A DNA stretch of 42,884 nt from Flavobacteriales bacterium (GCA_947442505.1 CANEVR010000017.1:1-42884), one strand, 5' to 3'; shown: positions 33,943-41,989, numbered from the stretch's first letter. Translations and numbers: made by a program. The notes: a model not told the origin generated them from the letters alone.

Positions 33943-34788
33943 ATGCAGGGAGAAGTAAGTGCATTGATACAGTTGATAGAAGATCCGGATGAGGAGATAT
34001 TTGCACAAGTGCGGACGGAGCTCACCCGATACGGGGAAGCATTGATTCCTCAGCTCGAGCATTATTGGGAGTACAATGTTTATGGTCCGTTGTTCAATAA
34101 GCGCATTGAGTCGCTCATATTGGAGTTGAATCACAAAGCTGTTTACAAACGTTTGCGTGAATGGAAAGAAAGTCCTGAACAGGATTTGCTGGAGGCGATG
34201 TTGATTTTGAATCGGGTGAATCATCCATCAGTAAGAGAGGAGGAATTGAAGGCGCAAGTTTTGAAGATGAGGCAGGACATTTGGTTGGAGTTGAATGATT
34301 TTTTAACTGCTATAGAAGCCGTTAATGTTTTCAATACAATTCTTTTTAAAGTTTATGCCTTGGAAGGTGTCACACACGTCAGTCAAGGGCACAATACATT
34401 GGGGGAGCTTCTGAATACACGCAGAGGAGAGCCATTGATTGTTGGAGCCTTGTATTCATGGTTGGCGGAGAGTTTGGAGATTAACATGCGCGCCATCAAT
34501 GTTCCAGGCGATTGTTTGTTGGCTTATCAGGAAGATGATTTGGAAGGAGATATCGAGACATTGTTTTATGTTCATCCCCATCAGCATGGGGCCATATTGT
34601 CAAGAGAGGATATCATTGATTTGTTGCATGAGAAGCAATATCCTTTGGATGAAAGGTTCTTTCACAACTGCACCAAGGAAGAGTGGGTAGGGCGAATGAT
34701 CAATTTGTTAATCAATCAGTCCATTGCTTTAAAAGACAACAACAAAGTGAGTGAATTGCGCGCGTTGCAGTCGCTTATGATGGAATAA
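33943..34788 (+). CDS. SirB1/YchA-like transglutaminase-core protein
   Basis: This is a 281-residue cytosolic protein. The N-terminal half is helical, HEAT-like (ALIQLIEDPDEEIFAQVRTELTRYG). The C-terminal half matches the transglutaminase-like core of SirB1/YchA proteins (LGELLNTRRGEPLIVGALYSWLAESLEI, NVPGDCLLAYQ and FYVHPHQHG). In this group the classic transglutaminase catalytic triad is often incomplete, and the biochemical role is unknown. The start follows a TAGTTTTG box by 19 bases. The gene ends directly against a convergent 42-residue gene. Confidence 0.8.
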   Translation: MQGEVSALIQLIEDPDEEIFAQVRTELTRYGEALIPQLEHYWEYNVYGPLFNKRIESLILELNHKAVYKRLREWKESPEQDLLEAMLILNRVNHPSVREEELKAQVLKMRQDIWLELNDFLTAIEAVNVFNTILFKVYALEGVTHVSQGHNTLGELLNTRRGEPLIVGALYSWLAESLEINMRAINVPGDCLLAYQEDDLEGDIETLFYVHPHQHGAILSREDIIDLLHEKQYPLDERFFHNCTKEEWVGRMINLLINQSIALKDNNKVSELRALQSLMME

Positions 34789-34917
34789 TCAGCAGGCAAA
34801 AAACTGCGAACCTGCCCAAAGAATGAGCAGGGTGGAAATGGTTCCTTTGATGACAAAGAACCAGAAAGTGGTCCATCCCAATTTCTTGATCCAGGGGGGA
34901 GTTTCTTTTTTTTTCAA
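34789..34917 (-). CDS. Tiny single-helix membrane protein
   Basis: A 42-residue frame reads from TTG 34917, just before a nine-A run (KKK), into ETPPWIKKLGWTTFWFFVIK and then a hydrophobic stretch ending SQFFAC. It has a basic, amphipathic start and one membrane helix, like the 35-45-residue small membrane proteins often found next to housekeeping genes in Bacteroidota. Its stop follows immediately after the SirB1-like gene on the other strand. There is no ATG in the frame; the TTG is the only common start. An ATT further upstream (34947) would follow TAACTTTA by four bases but would be unusual. It fills what otherwise looks like an intergenic gap. Confidence 0.55.
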   Translation of the reverse strand: MKKKETPPWIKKLGWTTFWFFVIKGTISTLLILWAGSQFFAC

Positions 34918-34930
34918 TTTTTTTTTGCCT

Positions 34931-34955
34931 TGTAAATCCTTTACAATGGTGTAAA
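34931..34955. promoter_or_regulatory. Alternating TGTAAA/TTTACA half-sites
   Basis: TGTAAA (34931-34936), TTTACA (34940-34945) and TGTAAA (34950-34955) alternate in orientation in the gap between the tiny membrane gene and the 34992 gene. The last pair forms CTTTACA-ATGG-TGTAAAG. This looks like a repressor operator for a divergent promoter region; chance in AT-rich DNA is the alternative. Confidence 0.35.
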
Positions 34956-34991
34956 GTTAGTTTGTATCGTTAAACAAAACATTGTTGCGAT

Positions 34992-35231
34992 ATGAATAAC
35001 TTATCAGAAGTAAAAAGGTACATAGACACCTTCTCTCGTCCAGATGGGTACAACCATTATGCTTGGGACGTAACCAAACGATTGGCCATGGAAGTTTGGG
35101 AAAGTTATTTGGAGAATAGGTCGTTTAATCGATCCTTGAATTATCTGTGTCAAGAGTTCTATCAGATGATTCAGGATCCTGGCAATGGCGAGTACATTGT
35201 TCCCAAGTCGCGGATACGCGGCATCAACTAA
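34992..35231 (+). CDS. Small protein of unknown function
   Basis: This is a 79-residue, helical, charged protein (MNNLSEVKRYIDTFSRPDGY at the start) with several aromatic residues and a basic C-terminus (VPKSRIRGIN). I do not recognise a family and see no signal peptide or membrane helix. It starts after a 74-base gap holding TGTAAA/TTTACA repeats. No exact TAnnTTTG box was found; TAGTTTG, one T short, occurs about 25 bases upstream. Confidence 0.5.
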   Translation: MNNLSEVKRYIDTFSRPDGYNHYAWDVTKRLAMEVWESYLENRSFNRSLNYLCQEFYQMIQDPGNGEYIVPKSRIRGIN

Positions 35232-35290
35232 ATGAAGCGTTAGAGAACACTCCTCGTCTGGGTCACTTGTTTTCGGTTTGAGTACCTAAG

Positions 35291-35458
35291 ATGGGGGGTG
35301 TTACTTTTTTTCATTCTGGGCGCTTCTATCATATTTCGTTTATCACGCTGCAATTTTTGATTGCATTTCTTTTGTCTGTTGTGGTCAATTTCACAATGAA
35401 AAATGGATTAAGAGAAATGTGTGATAGGCTCTGCCAAGCAATGGGAATTAACAATTAA
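35291..35458 (+). CDS. Candidate 55-residue membrane peptide
   Basis: A 55-residue frame has a hydrophobic stretch (ISFITLQFLIAFLLSVVVNF) and a charged C-terminus (MKNGLREMCDRLCQAMGINN). No promoter box or ribosome site was found before it, so it may be a chance frame. The 35232-35290 stretch holds nothing I can name. Confidence 0.25.
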   Translation: MGGVTFFHSGRFYHISFITLQFLIAFLLSVVVNFTMKNGLREMCDRLCQAMGINN

Positions 35459-35471
35459 ACAACAGAATTAT

Positions 35472-35479
35472 TATATTTG
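35472..35479 (+). promoter_or_regulatory. TAnnTTTG box of the DUF4160 gene
   Basis: TATATTTG is followed by only two bases before the ATG at 35482. Confidence 0.55.
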
Positions 35480-35481
35480 TT

Positions 35482-35730
35482 ATGCCTACGGTGTTATTTG
35501 TATTTGGTTGGAGATTCTTTTTTTATTCCAATGAAGGAACAGAACCCATTCACATCCATGCGGAATAAGGAGACATGGAATGTAAATATTGGATTTTGGT
35601 GGATGAAGTAGAAATTAAAGAAGCGTTCTCCCACAATCTTACACCAACGGCGCAAAGGGAAGTGAAAAAAATAATATATCAGCATTTCGATATTATTGTT
35701 TTGGCTTGGAATGAACATTTTAAAAAGTAA
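35482..35730 (+). pseudogene. DUF4160 gene broken by an in-frame stop
   Basis: The frame starts MPTVLFVFGWRFFFYSNEG and reaches PIHIHAE, the hallmark N-terminal region of DUF4160 proteins, then meets TAA at codon 29 (35566-35568). In the same frame it continues GDMECKYWILVDEVE up to a normal end at 35730, giving 82 codons in all, the usual size of the family. DUF4160 proteins normally have Lys before Gly-Asp, so a single A-to-T change (AAA to TAA) explains the stop. An ATG at codon 32 with AAGGAG two bases upstream could restart translation, but the spacing is too short to be efficient. The partner DUF2442 gene follows. The gene is probably a recent pseudogene. Confidence 0.8.
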
Positions 35731-35734
35731 GGGC

Positions 35735-35968
35735 ATGTTGGCAACGCACAAAATTCAGGACGTGACCTTTGAGAGCGACATGCTTAGTTTGAGGGTTGAC
35801 GGTAGATTAATCAAGATTTTGCTCGATAAGATTTCACCTCGATTAAAGTCGGCTGATGAAGAGCAACGAAATTTTTACAAGATTTCTCCTTCCGGTTATG
35901 GCATTCACTGGCCTCTTATTGACGAAGACCTTTCTGTTGAGGCGTTGCTCAGACAATCTGAGATTTGA
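35735..35968 (+). CDS. DUF2442 domain protein
   Basis: This is a 77-residue protein. The order DVTFESDMLSLRVDGRLIKI, PRLKSADEEQRNFYK and GYGIHWPLIDEDLSVEALL is diagnostic of DUF2442: a DGR strand, Pro-Arg-Leu, and IHWPxxDEDxSVxxLL. DUF2442 genes commonly stand directly after DUF4160 genes and are thought to form a two-gene module, in some descriptions toxin-antitoxin-like. Here the partner is broken by a stop. The ATG at 35735 comes five bases after the DUF4160 stop; an ATG at 35711 would overlap the partner. Confidence 0.85.
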   Translation: MLATHKIQDVTFESDMLSLRVDGRLIKILLDKISPRLKSADEEQRNFYKISPSGYGIHWPLIDEDLSVEALLRQSEI

Positions 35969-36053
35969 CCATCATCTTGGGCTGTGATCGATTGGTGTCA
36001 ACACGGAGACTTGAAAATAGTGAACGCAGAAAAATGGAACAAAATGGCTGCTT

Positions 36054-36284
36054 ATGAAAGAAGATGAAAGTTTAGAACGGTTTTCGGCCGAATGGATGAT
36101 CGATCAAATTGAGCGCTGCAAACCCATGAAGTGGAAAGCGCTTATTGACTTTAAGCGCTACAAAGGCACGCCCATCATCATCAAGGAAGGGGATGAAATA
36201 TTGGAGCTAACCCCTGACGAATTTCAAGAAAGGGTGGATCGTTACCTAGCGGAGCAGGGCCGAGATCCATCTTATTATTATTGA
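36054..36284 (+). CDS. Small acidic protein of unknown function
   Basis: This is a 76-residue protein with a charged helical N-terminus (MKEDESLERFSAEWMIDQIE), a beta-like segment (GTPIIIKEGDEILELTPDEF) and a tyrosine-rich end. I do not recognise it. It lies between the DUF2442 gene and the helicase gene, on the same strand as both, and may be part of the small accessory patch. No promoter box was found nearby. Confidence 0.5.
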   Translation: MKEDESLERFSAEWMIDQIERCKPMKWKALIDFKRYKGTPIIIKEGDEILELTPDEFQERVDRYLAEQGRDPSYYY

Positions 36285-36338
36285 GAATAAAAATATCAAC
36301 ATTGGAAAACTTTTTTCCATGTGCGCGAAGGACAAAGC

Positions 36339-36346
36339 TAATTTTG
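36339..36346 (+). promoter_or_regulatory. TAnnTTTG box of the helicase gene
   Basis: TAATTTTG lies five bases before the ATG at 36352 and supports that start over an in-frame ATG at 36319. Confidence 0.55.
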
Positions 36347-36351
36347 TGAGA

Positions 36352-38697
36352 ATGTCTTTCTTGAACGAACTCAACGACGCCCAAAGGGCTGCCGTTACCC
36401 ACATCAAAGGTCCACTCATGGTCATTGCGGGCGCAGGCTCGGGCAAAACCCGTGTATTGGCCTACCGCATTGCCCATTTGATTCAGAATGGGGTAGATCC
36501 TTTTCAGATTTTGTCCTTGACTTTTACCAACAAGGCTGCTGCGGAGATGAAACACCGTATAGCTTCGCTTGTAGGCGAGGCAGATGCCCGAAATATTTGG
36601 ATGGGCACTTTTCACTCCATTTTTGCGCGCATCCTGCGGAATGAAGCTGAGCGCATCAATTACTCCCGCAACTTTACCATCTATGATACCAATGATGCGA
36701 AGAGCATGATCAAAGACGTGCTCAAAGAATTGGGGTTGGATGATAAAATTTACAAGCCGAGCAATGTCCTAAGCCGCATCTCCTCTTGCAAGAATAATTT
36801 GATTGGTCCAGAGGATTACCGCAATAACATTGACCTCATCAATGAGGACCACATGAGCGGCAAATCTAAAATGGTAGACATCTATGAGCGCTACAACAAC
36901 AAATTGTTCAACGCCAGTGCCATGGACTTTGATGATTTGTTGTTTAAGACAAATATTCTTTTTCGCGACAATCCCGATTTGTTGTTGAAGTACCAACACA
37001 AGTTCCATTACATCCTGGTGGATGAGTACCAGGATACCAATTTTTCGCAATACCTCATTGTGAAGCAATTGGGGAAAATGCATGAGAATGTCTGTGTCGT
37101 GGGAGATGACGCGCAGAGTATCTATTCTTTTCGCGGAGCCAATATTCAAAACATCTTGAATTTTAGAAGGGACTATCCCGACTACAAAATGTACAAGCTG
37201 GAACAGAATTACCGCAGCACGCAAACCATCGTCAACGCTGCCAATGGCATCATTGCCAAGAATAAAGATCAAATCAAAAAGAATGTTTGGACATCCAACG
37301 ACCAAGGTTCTGTGATTGGATTGTACAAGGCGGTCTCAGACAACGAAGAAGGCGCCTACGTGGCCAATCATATTTTTGCAACCAAAAAGGAAGAGGGCAT
37401 AGATTACAACGGTTTCGTTATTCTATACCGCACCAATGCACAAAGCCGCTCGTTCGAGGAATCATTGCGCAAGCTGAATATTCCATACAAATTGTACGGT
37501 GGCACGAGTTTCTATCAACGCCAAGAGATCAAGGATTTGATTGGTTACTTCCGTTTGGTGGCCAACCACAAAGATGAAGAGGCGTTGAAGCGCACCATCA
37601 ACTATCCCGCACGTGGCATTGGAAAAACCACTTTGGAGAAGGTTCAGGTGATATCCGCCGAACGAAATACCAGCATGTGGGAAGTTATTCTGACGCCACA
37701 GCAAATAGGAGTCAATAGTGGAACGGCTTTAAAGTTGTCCGAGTTTACAACCATGATTCGCAGCTTTGCCGTTGGCTTGGAGACAGCGCCGGCATATGAG
37801 GTGGCTTACAATATTGCGAGCAGCAGTGGGTTGCTCAAAGAATTGTACAATGATAAAACACCCGAAGGTGTGGCGCGCTATGAGAACATACAAGAGTTGT
37901 TGAATGGTATCAAGGAATTTTCTGACAAAATTGACCCTGCCAATCCGCACAAAGTCAATACCCTTTCCGAGTTTTTGATTGATGTAGCCCTGCTAACCGA
38001 TGCCGATAATGAAGATTCAGCGGAGAAAGAAAAGGTCAGCCTCATGACCATCCACGCGGCCAAGGGATTAGAGTTTCCTTTTGTTTACATAGTAGGATTG
38101 GAAGAGAATTTATTCCCCTCCATGATGGCGTTGAATTCCAGAGAGGAGTTGGAGGAAGAGCGACGTTTGTTCTATGTGGCATTAACAAGAGCCGAGAAAA
38201 AAGTTACACTGAGTTATGCTACCACAAGATACCGTTGGGGGCAATTGACCTACGGAGAACCATCCCGATTCATTGATGAGATCGATGACAATTTCATTGA
38301 CAAAAAAGGAGTGTCCCTCAACAAACCATCTGAGTTTAGTCGACCCAAAATAGATTTCGGAAAAGAGCGACAAGGCTTTAATTCCGGCAGAGTGGGAGAG
38401 CGTGAACCCCGCATGCTCAGTGATACACCGGACATTCCGGTCAACTTTACACCGCCGGTCAAAAAAGACGCTATCCCATCGGGAAATTTCAAGAAGGTGG
38501 ATGCGGCTCAGTCCAAACCTGCCGGCCCTATCCTGCAGTTGGAATCAGGCATGACCGTCAGCCACGAGAAATTTGGCAAGGGCAAAGTATTGAAGGTGGA
38601 AGGGGAAGGCGCAGACGCCAAGGCCACCATTTTCTTCCCATCTGAAGGACAAAAGCAATTACTGCTTAAATTCGCCAAACTGACCATCATCGATTGA
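36352..38697 (+). CDS. UvrD/PcrA-type DNA helicase
   Basis: This is a 781-residue superfamily 1A helicase that unwinds DNA in repair and replication. Walker A is GAGSGKT (27-33), the Walker B/DExx box is DEYQDTN (224-230), GDDAQSIYSFRGA follows, and later motifs include YRTNAQSR, TIHAAKGLEF and YVALTRAEKK. Length and motif order fit PcrA/UvrD rather than RecB or AddA, which are longer. The C-terminal tail holds a Tudor-like region (GMTVSHEKFGKGKVLKVEG) typical of PcrA-type proteins. The ATG at 36352 is chosen because a TAATTTTG box lies five bases upstream and the family N-terminus (LNELNDAQRAAV) begins there; the extra eleven residues from 36319 are not expected. Confidence 0.92.
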   Translation: MSFLNELNDAQRAAVTHIKGPLMVIAGAGSGKTRVLAYRIAHLIQNGVDPFQILSLTFTNKAAAEMKHRIASLVGEADARNIWMGTFHSIFARILRNEAERINYSRNFTIYDTNDAKSMIKDVLKELGLDDKIYKPSNVLSRISSCKNNLIGPEDYRNNIDLINEDHMSGKSKMVDIYERYNNKLFNASAMDFDDLLFKTNILFRDNPDLLLKYQHKFHYILVDEYQDTNFSQYLIVKQLGKMHENVCVVGDDAQSIYSFRGANIQNILNFRRDYPDYKMYKLEQNYRSTQTIVNAANGIIAKNKDQIKKNVWTSNDQGSVIGLYKAVSDNEEGAYVANHIFATKKEEGIDYNGFVILYRTNAQSRSFEESLRKLNIPYKLYGGTSFYQRQEIKDLIGYFRLVANHKDEEALKRTINYPARGIGKTTLEKVQVISAERNTSMWEVILTPQQIGVNSGTALKLSEFTTMIRSFAVGLETAPAYEVAYNIASSSGLLKELYNDKTPEGVARYENIQELLNGIKEFSDKIDPANPHKVNTLSEFLIDVALLTDADNEDSAEKEKVSLMTIHAAKGLEFPFVYIVGLEENLFPSMMALNSREELEEERRLFYVALTRAEKKVTLSYATTRYRWGQLTYGEPSRFIDEIDDNFIDKKGVSLNKPSEFSRPKIDFGKERQGFNSGRVGEREPRMLSDTPDIPVNFTPPVKKDAIPSGNFKKVDAAQSKPAGPILQLESGMTVSHEKFGKGKVLKVEGEGADAKATIFFPSEGQKQLLLKFAKLTIID

Positions 38698-38719
38698 GGG
38701 TTTTAATTTTTAAGAATCA

Positions 38720-39418
38720 ATGAGAGCATCGAGTTCATTTCGTGAACCAGGAGAGGCGTTGAAGCCGCATATTTTGGAGATCAACAGTTTAAGAAAGGAT
38801 TTAAAAATTCCTGAATACGGTCGCAACATTCAAAAAATGGTAGAGTATGCCATGACTTTGGAAGACCGCGAACAACGCAACCAATGTTGCAAAGCCATCC
38901 TATCCGTGATGGGGCAATTGTTTCCCTATCTCCGCGATATGGAAGATTTTCAGCACAAGTTGTGGGTGCATTTGATGATCATGTCTGATTTCAAATTGGA
39001 TGTCGACAGCCCTTATCCCATGCCGGCCCGTGAAGAGTTGGTGGTGAAGCCAGATCCGATTCCTTATCCGCAAGGAGATATGAAGTTTGGACACTATGGT
39101 CGCTATGCCGAGAAGATGATCACCAAGTGTAGCGCTCTGGAAGAGGGAGAAGAGAAGAAACAATTTGCGCAAGCCATTGCGAATTTGATGAAACAAAATG
39201 CATTGAACTGGAACCGCAATACGGTGACAGATGATGTTGTATTAAAAGACCTTCAGTATTTGAGCAAAGGGCGCATAGATGTTACCCACATTCAGGATTT
39301 GACTGCGGTGAAAACCATTCAAGGAAACAAACTAAATGATTTCCTAGAAGATGGATTCAGAAAGGTGAACAAGAAAAACAAAAAAAGAAAATTTAAGAAA
39401 CCACTCAATCATCGGTGA
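38720..39418 (+). CDS. DUF4290 family protein
   Basis: This is a 232-residue cytosolic protein. PEYGRNIQKMVEYAMTLEDREQRNQCCKAILSVMG is the hallmark of DUF4290, a family largely confined to Bacteroidota, of unknown function. A basic, lysine-rich C-terminus (KKNKKRKFKKPL) could bind nucleic acid. It lies 22 bases after the helicase stop without a clear promoter box, so co-transcription with the helicase is likely. Confidence 0.85.
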   Translation: MRASSSFREPGEALKPHILEINSLRKDLKIPEYGRNIQKMVEYAMTLEDREQRNQCCKAILSVMGQLFPYLRDMEDFQHKLWVHLMIMSDFKLDVDSPYPMPAREELVVKPDPIPYPQGDMKFGHYGRYAEKMITKCSALEEGEEKKQFAQAIANLMKQNALNWNRNTVTDDVVLKDLQYLSKGRIDVTHIQDLTAVKTIQGNKLNDFLEDGFRKVNKKNKKRKFKKPLNHR

Positions 39419-39420
39419 TT

Positions 39421-39428
39421 TATATTTG
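39421..39428 (+). promoter_or_regulatory. TAnnTTTG box of yidD
   Basis: TATATTTG lies ten bases before the yidD ATG at 39439, immediately after the stop of the DUF4290 gene. Confidence 0.55.
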
Positions 39429-39438
39429 ACCCGAAACA

Positions 39439-39672
39439 ATGACCAAGTTCTTTGTCTTCCTCATTCGATTGTACCAACAATATTTATCACCTTTGTTGGG
39501 ACCCAATTGCAGATATCAGCCTACTTGCAGTCATTACACGATTGAGGCACTGCAAGAGTGGGGATGGATAAAAGGAACTTGGATGGGAATGAAAAGAATT
39601 GGAAGTTGCCACCCTTGGGGAGGATTTGGTTTTGATCCGGTACCGAAAAATGAAAACAAAAAAAGGAAATAA
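39439..39672 (+). CDS. yidD: Membrane protein insertion efficiency factor YidD
   Basis: YidD is a small inner-membrane-associated protein that helps the YidC insertase. The 77-residue protein shows the family pattern [31 protein letters not shown] and [15 protein letters not shown]. yidC and rpmH, its usual neighbours, are not here. The start follows a TATATTTG box by ten bases. The next gene starts one base after its stop, so they form an operon with hemB. Confidence 0.93.
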   Translation: MTKFFVFLIRLYQQYLSPLLGPNCRYQPTCSHYTIEALQEWGWIKGTWMGMKRIGSCHPWGGFGFDPVPKNENKKRK

Positions 39673-39673
39673 A

Positions 39674-40129
39674 ATGAAAAATTATCGTGGATTGGCCATT
39701 TGGTTAATGGCAGTTTTGGTGATGGCTTGCGCCTCTTCAGAGAGTGAAATGATGAAAGAAGCCCGCAACATTCAAACGGGACTATTGAAACAAAAATCAG
39801 ACTTGGATTCCGTATTGAATGTGGAATCTGCCAATGTAGAAAAAACCATTGCGATGATGTCGGAAGACAGCACCATGGCCAAGGACACCATCAAGTACAA
39901 AGAGTTTGTGTCTTTGATGTCCAAGAAGGAGTTGATTGAGTCGGCCAAAAGCAAATTGGAAGATTGGAAAATCAACAGCAAATTATTGCCTACTGAAGAG
40001 GAACAAAAGAACGGAGTTGAGAATCCATTTGGTCCAGAGGCCAAGGATTTGGATATTTTGAAATCCATCAAAGAAGCCCAGAGCTCTTTCAATGATTTGC
40101 GTTCACAAATTGAATCTGAAATTCAATAA
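39674..40129 (+). CDS. Small lipoprotein of unknown function
   Basis: This is a 151-residue predicted lipoprotein (signal peptide ending LVMAC, cysteine at residue 19). The mature part is helical and charged, possibly coiled-coil. The ATG at 39674 is preceded by AAGGAAAT, a Shine-Dalgarno-like sequence; a frame extending upstream to 39599 lies inside yidD and is rejected. Its stop overlaps the hemB ATG by one base (TAATG). No family recognised. Confidence 0.7.
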   Translation: MKNYRGLAIWLMAVLVMACASSESEMMKEARNIQTGLLKQKSDLDSVLNVESANVEKTIAMMSEDSTMAKDTIKYKEFVSLMSKKELIESAKSKLEDWKINSKLLPTEEEQKNGVENPFGPEAKDLDILKSIKEAQSSFNDLRSQIESEIQ

Positions 40130-41094
40130 TGATTCGTCCAAGAAGAAATCGGAAGTCGGAGGCCATCCGCTCCATGGTAAGGGAAACAAGTGTTTCCCTT
40201 TCTTCATTTATTTATCCTTTGTTTGTCTTTGAAGGCAACGGTACAAAAATCCCCATTGCCTCCATGCCCGGTATTTACCGTTGGTCGGCAGAGGAAGTGT
40301 TGAAAGAAATTGAGGAGTGTGTGCAATTGGGCATTCAATCCTTTGTCCTGTTTCCGGTTTTCCCCGATGCTCAAAAAGACAAATTGGCCACCAAGAGTTT
40401 TGCTGAGGATAATTTTTATTTGCATTTAATTACAACGATAAAAAAACACTTTCCTCAAGTTGCCTTGATGAGCGATGTGGCCATGGATCCTTACAGTTCG
40501 GATGGTCATGATGGTTTGGTGATTGATGGCGAGATTGTCAACGACGAGACCTTGCCCATTTTGGCTAATATGTCTGTGGCGCAGGCGCAGGCAGGAATAG
40601 ATATTATCGGCCCTTCTGATATGATGGATGGTCGTGTTGGTTTTATTCGTGACGCATTGGACCAAGCCGGTTACGAAAACGTCTCCATCCTTTCCTATAC
40701 CGCCAAATATGCCAGCGCATGTTACGGTCCTTTCCGAGAGGCTTTGGATTCAGCGCCACGCAGTGGAGACAAGAAGACTTATCAAATGGATCCTGCCAAT
40801 CGCATCGAAGCCTTGCGTGAATTGACTTTGGATTTGAATGAGGGGGCGGACATGGTGATGGTGAAGCCGGCTACTTTGTATTTGGACATCATTCGCGAGA
40901 TTAAGGATCATTCCGATGTTCCGGTTGCAGCATATAACGTGAGTGGCGAATACGCGATGGTGAAGGCAGCAGCGCAAAATGGTTGGTTGGACAACGATCG
41001 CATGATGCATGAGATGTTGCTGTCCATCAGCAGAGCGGGAGCAGATATTATTTTGACTTATTTCGCCAAGGAATACGCGCAGAAGTTCAAGTAA
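40129..41094 (+). CDS. hemB: Delta-aminolevulinic acid dehydratase
   Basis: HemB condenses two 5-aminolevulinate molecules to porphobilinogen in haem and other tetrapyrrole synthesis. The 321-residue protein carries both active-site lysines, K193 (YTAKYAS) and K246 (MVKPATLYLD). The metal site reads DVAMDPYSSDGHDG, with aspartates where zinc-type enzymes have cysteines, so this is the magnesium-type or non-zinc form. It begins with a one-base overlap on the preceding lipoprotein gene and is followed after one base by the GH13-like gene, so yidD, the lipoprotein, hemB and the GH13-like gene form a compact operon. Confidence 0.94.
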   Translation: MIRPRRNRKSEAIRSMVRETSVSLSSFIYPLFVFEGNGTKIPIASMPGIYRWSAEEVLKEIEECVQLGIQSFVLFPVFPDAQKDKLATKSFAEDNFYLHLITTIKKHFPQVALMSDVAMDPYSSDGHDGLVIDGEIVNDETLPILANMSVAQAQAGIDIIGPSDMMDGRVGFIRDALDQAGYENVSILSYTAKYASACYGPFREALDSAPRSGDKKTYQMDPANRIEALRELTLDLNEGADMVMVKPATLYLDIIREIKDHSDVPVAAYNVSGEYAMVKAAAQNGWLDNDRMMHEMLLSISRAGADIILTYFAKEYAQKFK

Positions 41095-41095
41095 G

Positions 41096-41962
41096 ATGGT
41101 TGTCTTTGAAGTCAATCCTTGTGCGTTGGGACATGCCCAACAATGCCAACAATTGACCCGCATTTTACCCCAATTGAAATCCATTGGAGTGGAAGTCATC
41201 TACCTCATGCCGTTTTTCAAAAAGGGATCGCTGCATGCAGTGGGATCTCCTTATTGCATCGCAGATTTTGAATCCATGGAAAACACTTGGGGTTCGGTGG
41301 AGGATTGGAATGTTTTCAGAGATACCTGCGAAACCTTGGGATTGCGAATTTGGATGGACTGGGTGATGAACCACACGGCGTGGGATCATCCTTGGGTAGA
41401 AGAACATCCTGAATTTTATGACCAAGATGAAAATGGAAAGCTGCACCATCCTTTCGGAACCGATTGGACGGACGTTGTTCAATTGAATGGAGCGCATGCG
41501 GAAGTGCTTTTGTATTTTCAGCGGTTGGCCGAGAAGTGGGTAAATCGCGGAGTGACTGGATTTCGGGTGGATGCGGCTTACCGAATGCCGGTCAGTTTTT
41601 TATCCCGTTGGATCAATCATGTCAAGGAGTTGTCTTTGGATACAACAGTGTTGGTGGATGCCCAGGAGGTCATGATGCAACAGCCCTTGTGCGATGGTTT
41701 GATGACCGCCGATTCAACACTCTGGAACAAAGAGAAGGTGTGGCCTGTATTATATGGGCATGATGCAGCTGTCTTTGGTCCATTGTGGAGTGAGCGTTTT
41801 CCAGAAGGCGACACCGAGTGGAGGAAGGTGAGTGGTGGAGGTCGCGTGGTGTGGAGTTCAGCCATGTGGCATCCTAGTGAGCGGATTTCATTTTTCGAAA
41901 CCCGCGAATGGGATCAAGCGGCATGGGAACGATGGTTGGGTGAAATGGTCGGTCAAGGTTAA
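41096..41962 (+). CDS. Short GH13 alpha-amylase-like protein
   Basis: This is a 288-residue protein with a GH13-like barrel: the start VIYLMPFF, region I DWVMNH (D88, N92, H93), FGTDWTDVVQLN, and region II GFRVDAA (R157, D159 as nucleophile). A glutamate at residue 191 (VLVDAQE) may fill region III. The usual region IV Asn-His-Asp was not found. Typical GH13 enzymes are over 400 residues, so this is a minimal or altered member with possibly changed activity. There is no signal peptide. It starts one base after hemB, but a shared metabolic role is not evident. Confidence 0.75.
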   Translation: MVVFEVNPCALGHAQQCQQLTRILPQLKSIGVEVIYLMPFFKKGSLHAVGSPYCIADFESMENTWGSVEDWNVFRDTCETLGLRIWMDWVMNHTAWDHPWVEEHPEFYDQDENGKLHHPFGTDWTDVVQLNGAHAEVLLYFQRLAEKWVNRGVTGFRVDAAYRMPVSFLSRWINHVKELSLDTTVLVDAQEVMMQQPLCDGLMTADSTLWNKEKVWPVLYGHDAAVFGPLWSERFPEGDTEWRKVSGGGRVVWSSAMWHPSERISFFETREWDQAAWERWLGEMVGQG

Positions 41963-41974
41963 GCCGTTCCGACT

Positions 41975-41982
41975 TATATTTG
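41975..41982 (+). promoter_or_regulatory. TAnnTTTG box of terC
   Basis: TATATTTG lies seven bases before the terC ATG at 41990. Confidence 0.55.
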
Positions 41983-41989
41983 TGACCAT

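Noticed and set aside
36319-36351. In-frame ATG upstream of the helicase start
   Set aside because: It lies upstream of the TAATTTTG box and adds eleven residues not expected in the family.
39599-39673. Longer start for the small lipoprotein gene
   Set aside because: It would be inside yidD and would put residues ahead of the lipoprotein signal peptide.
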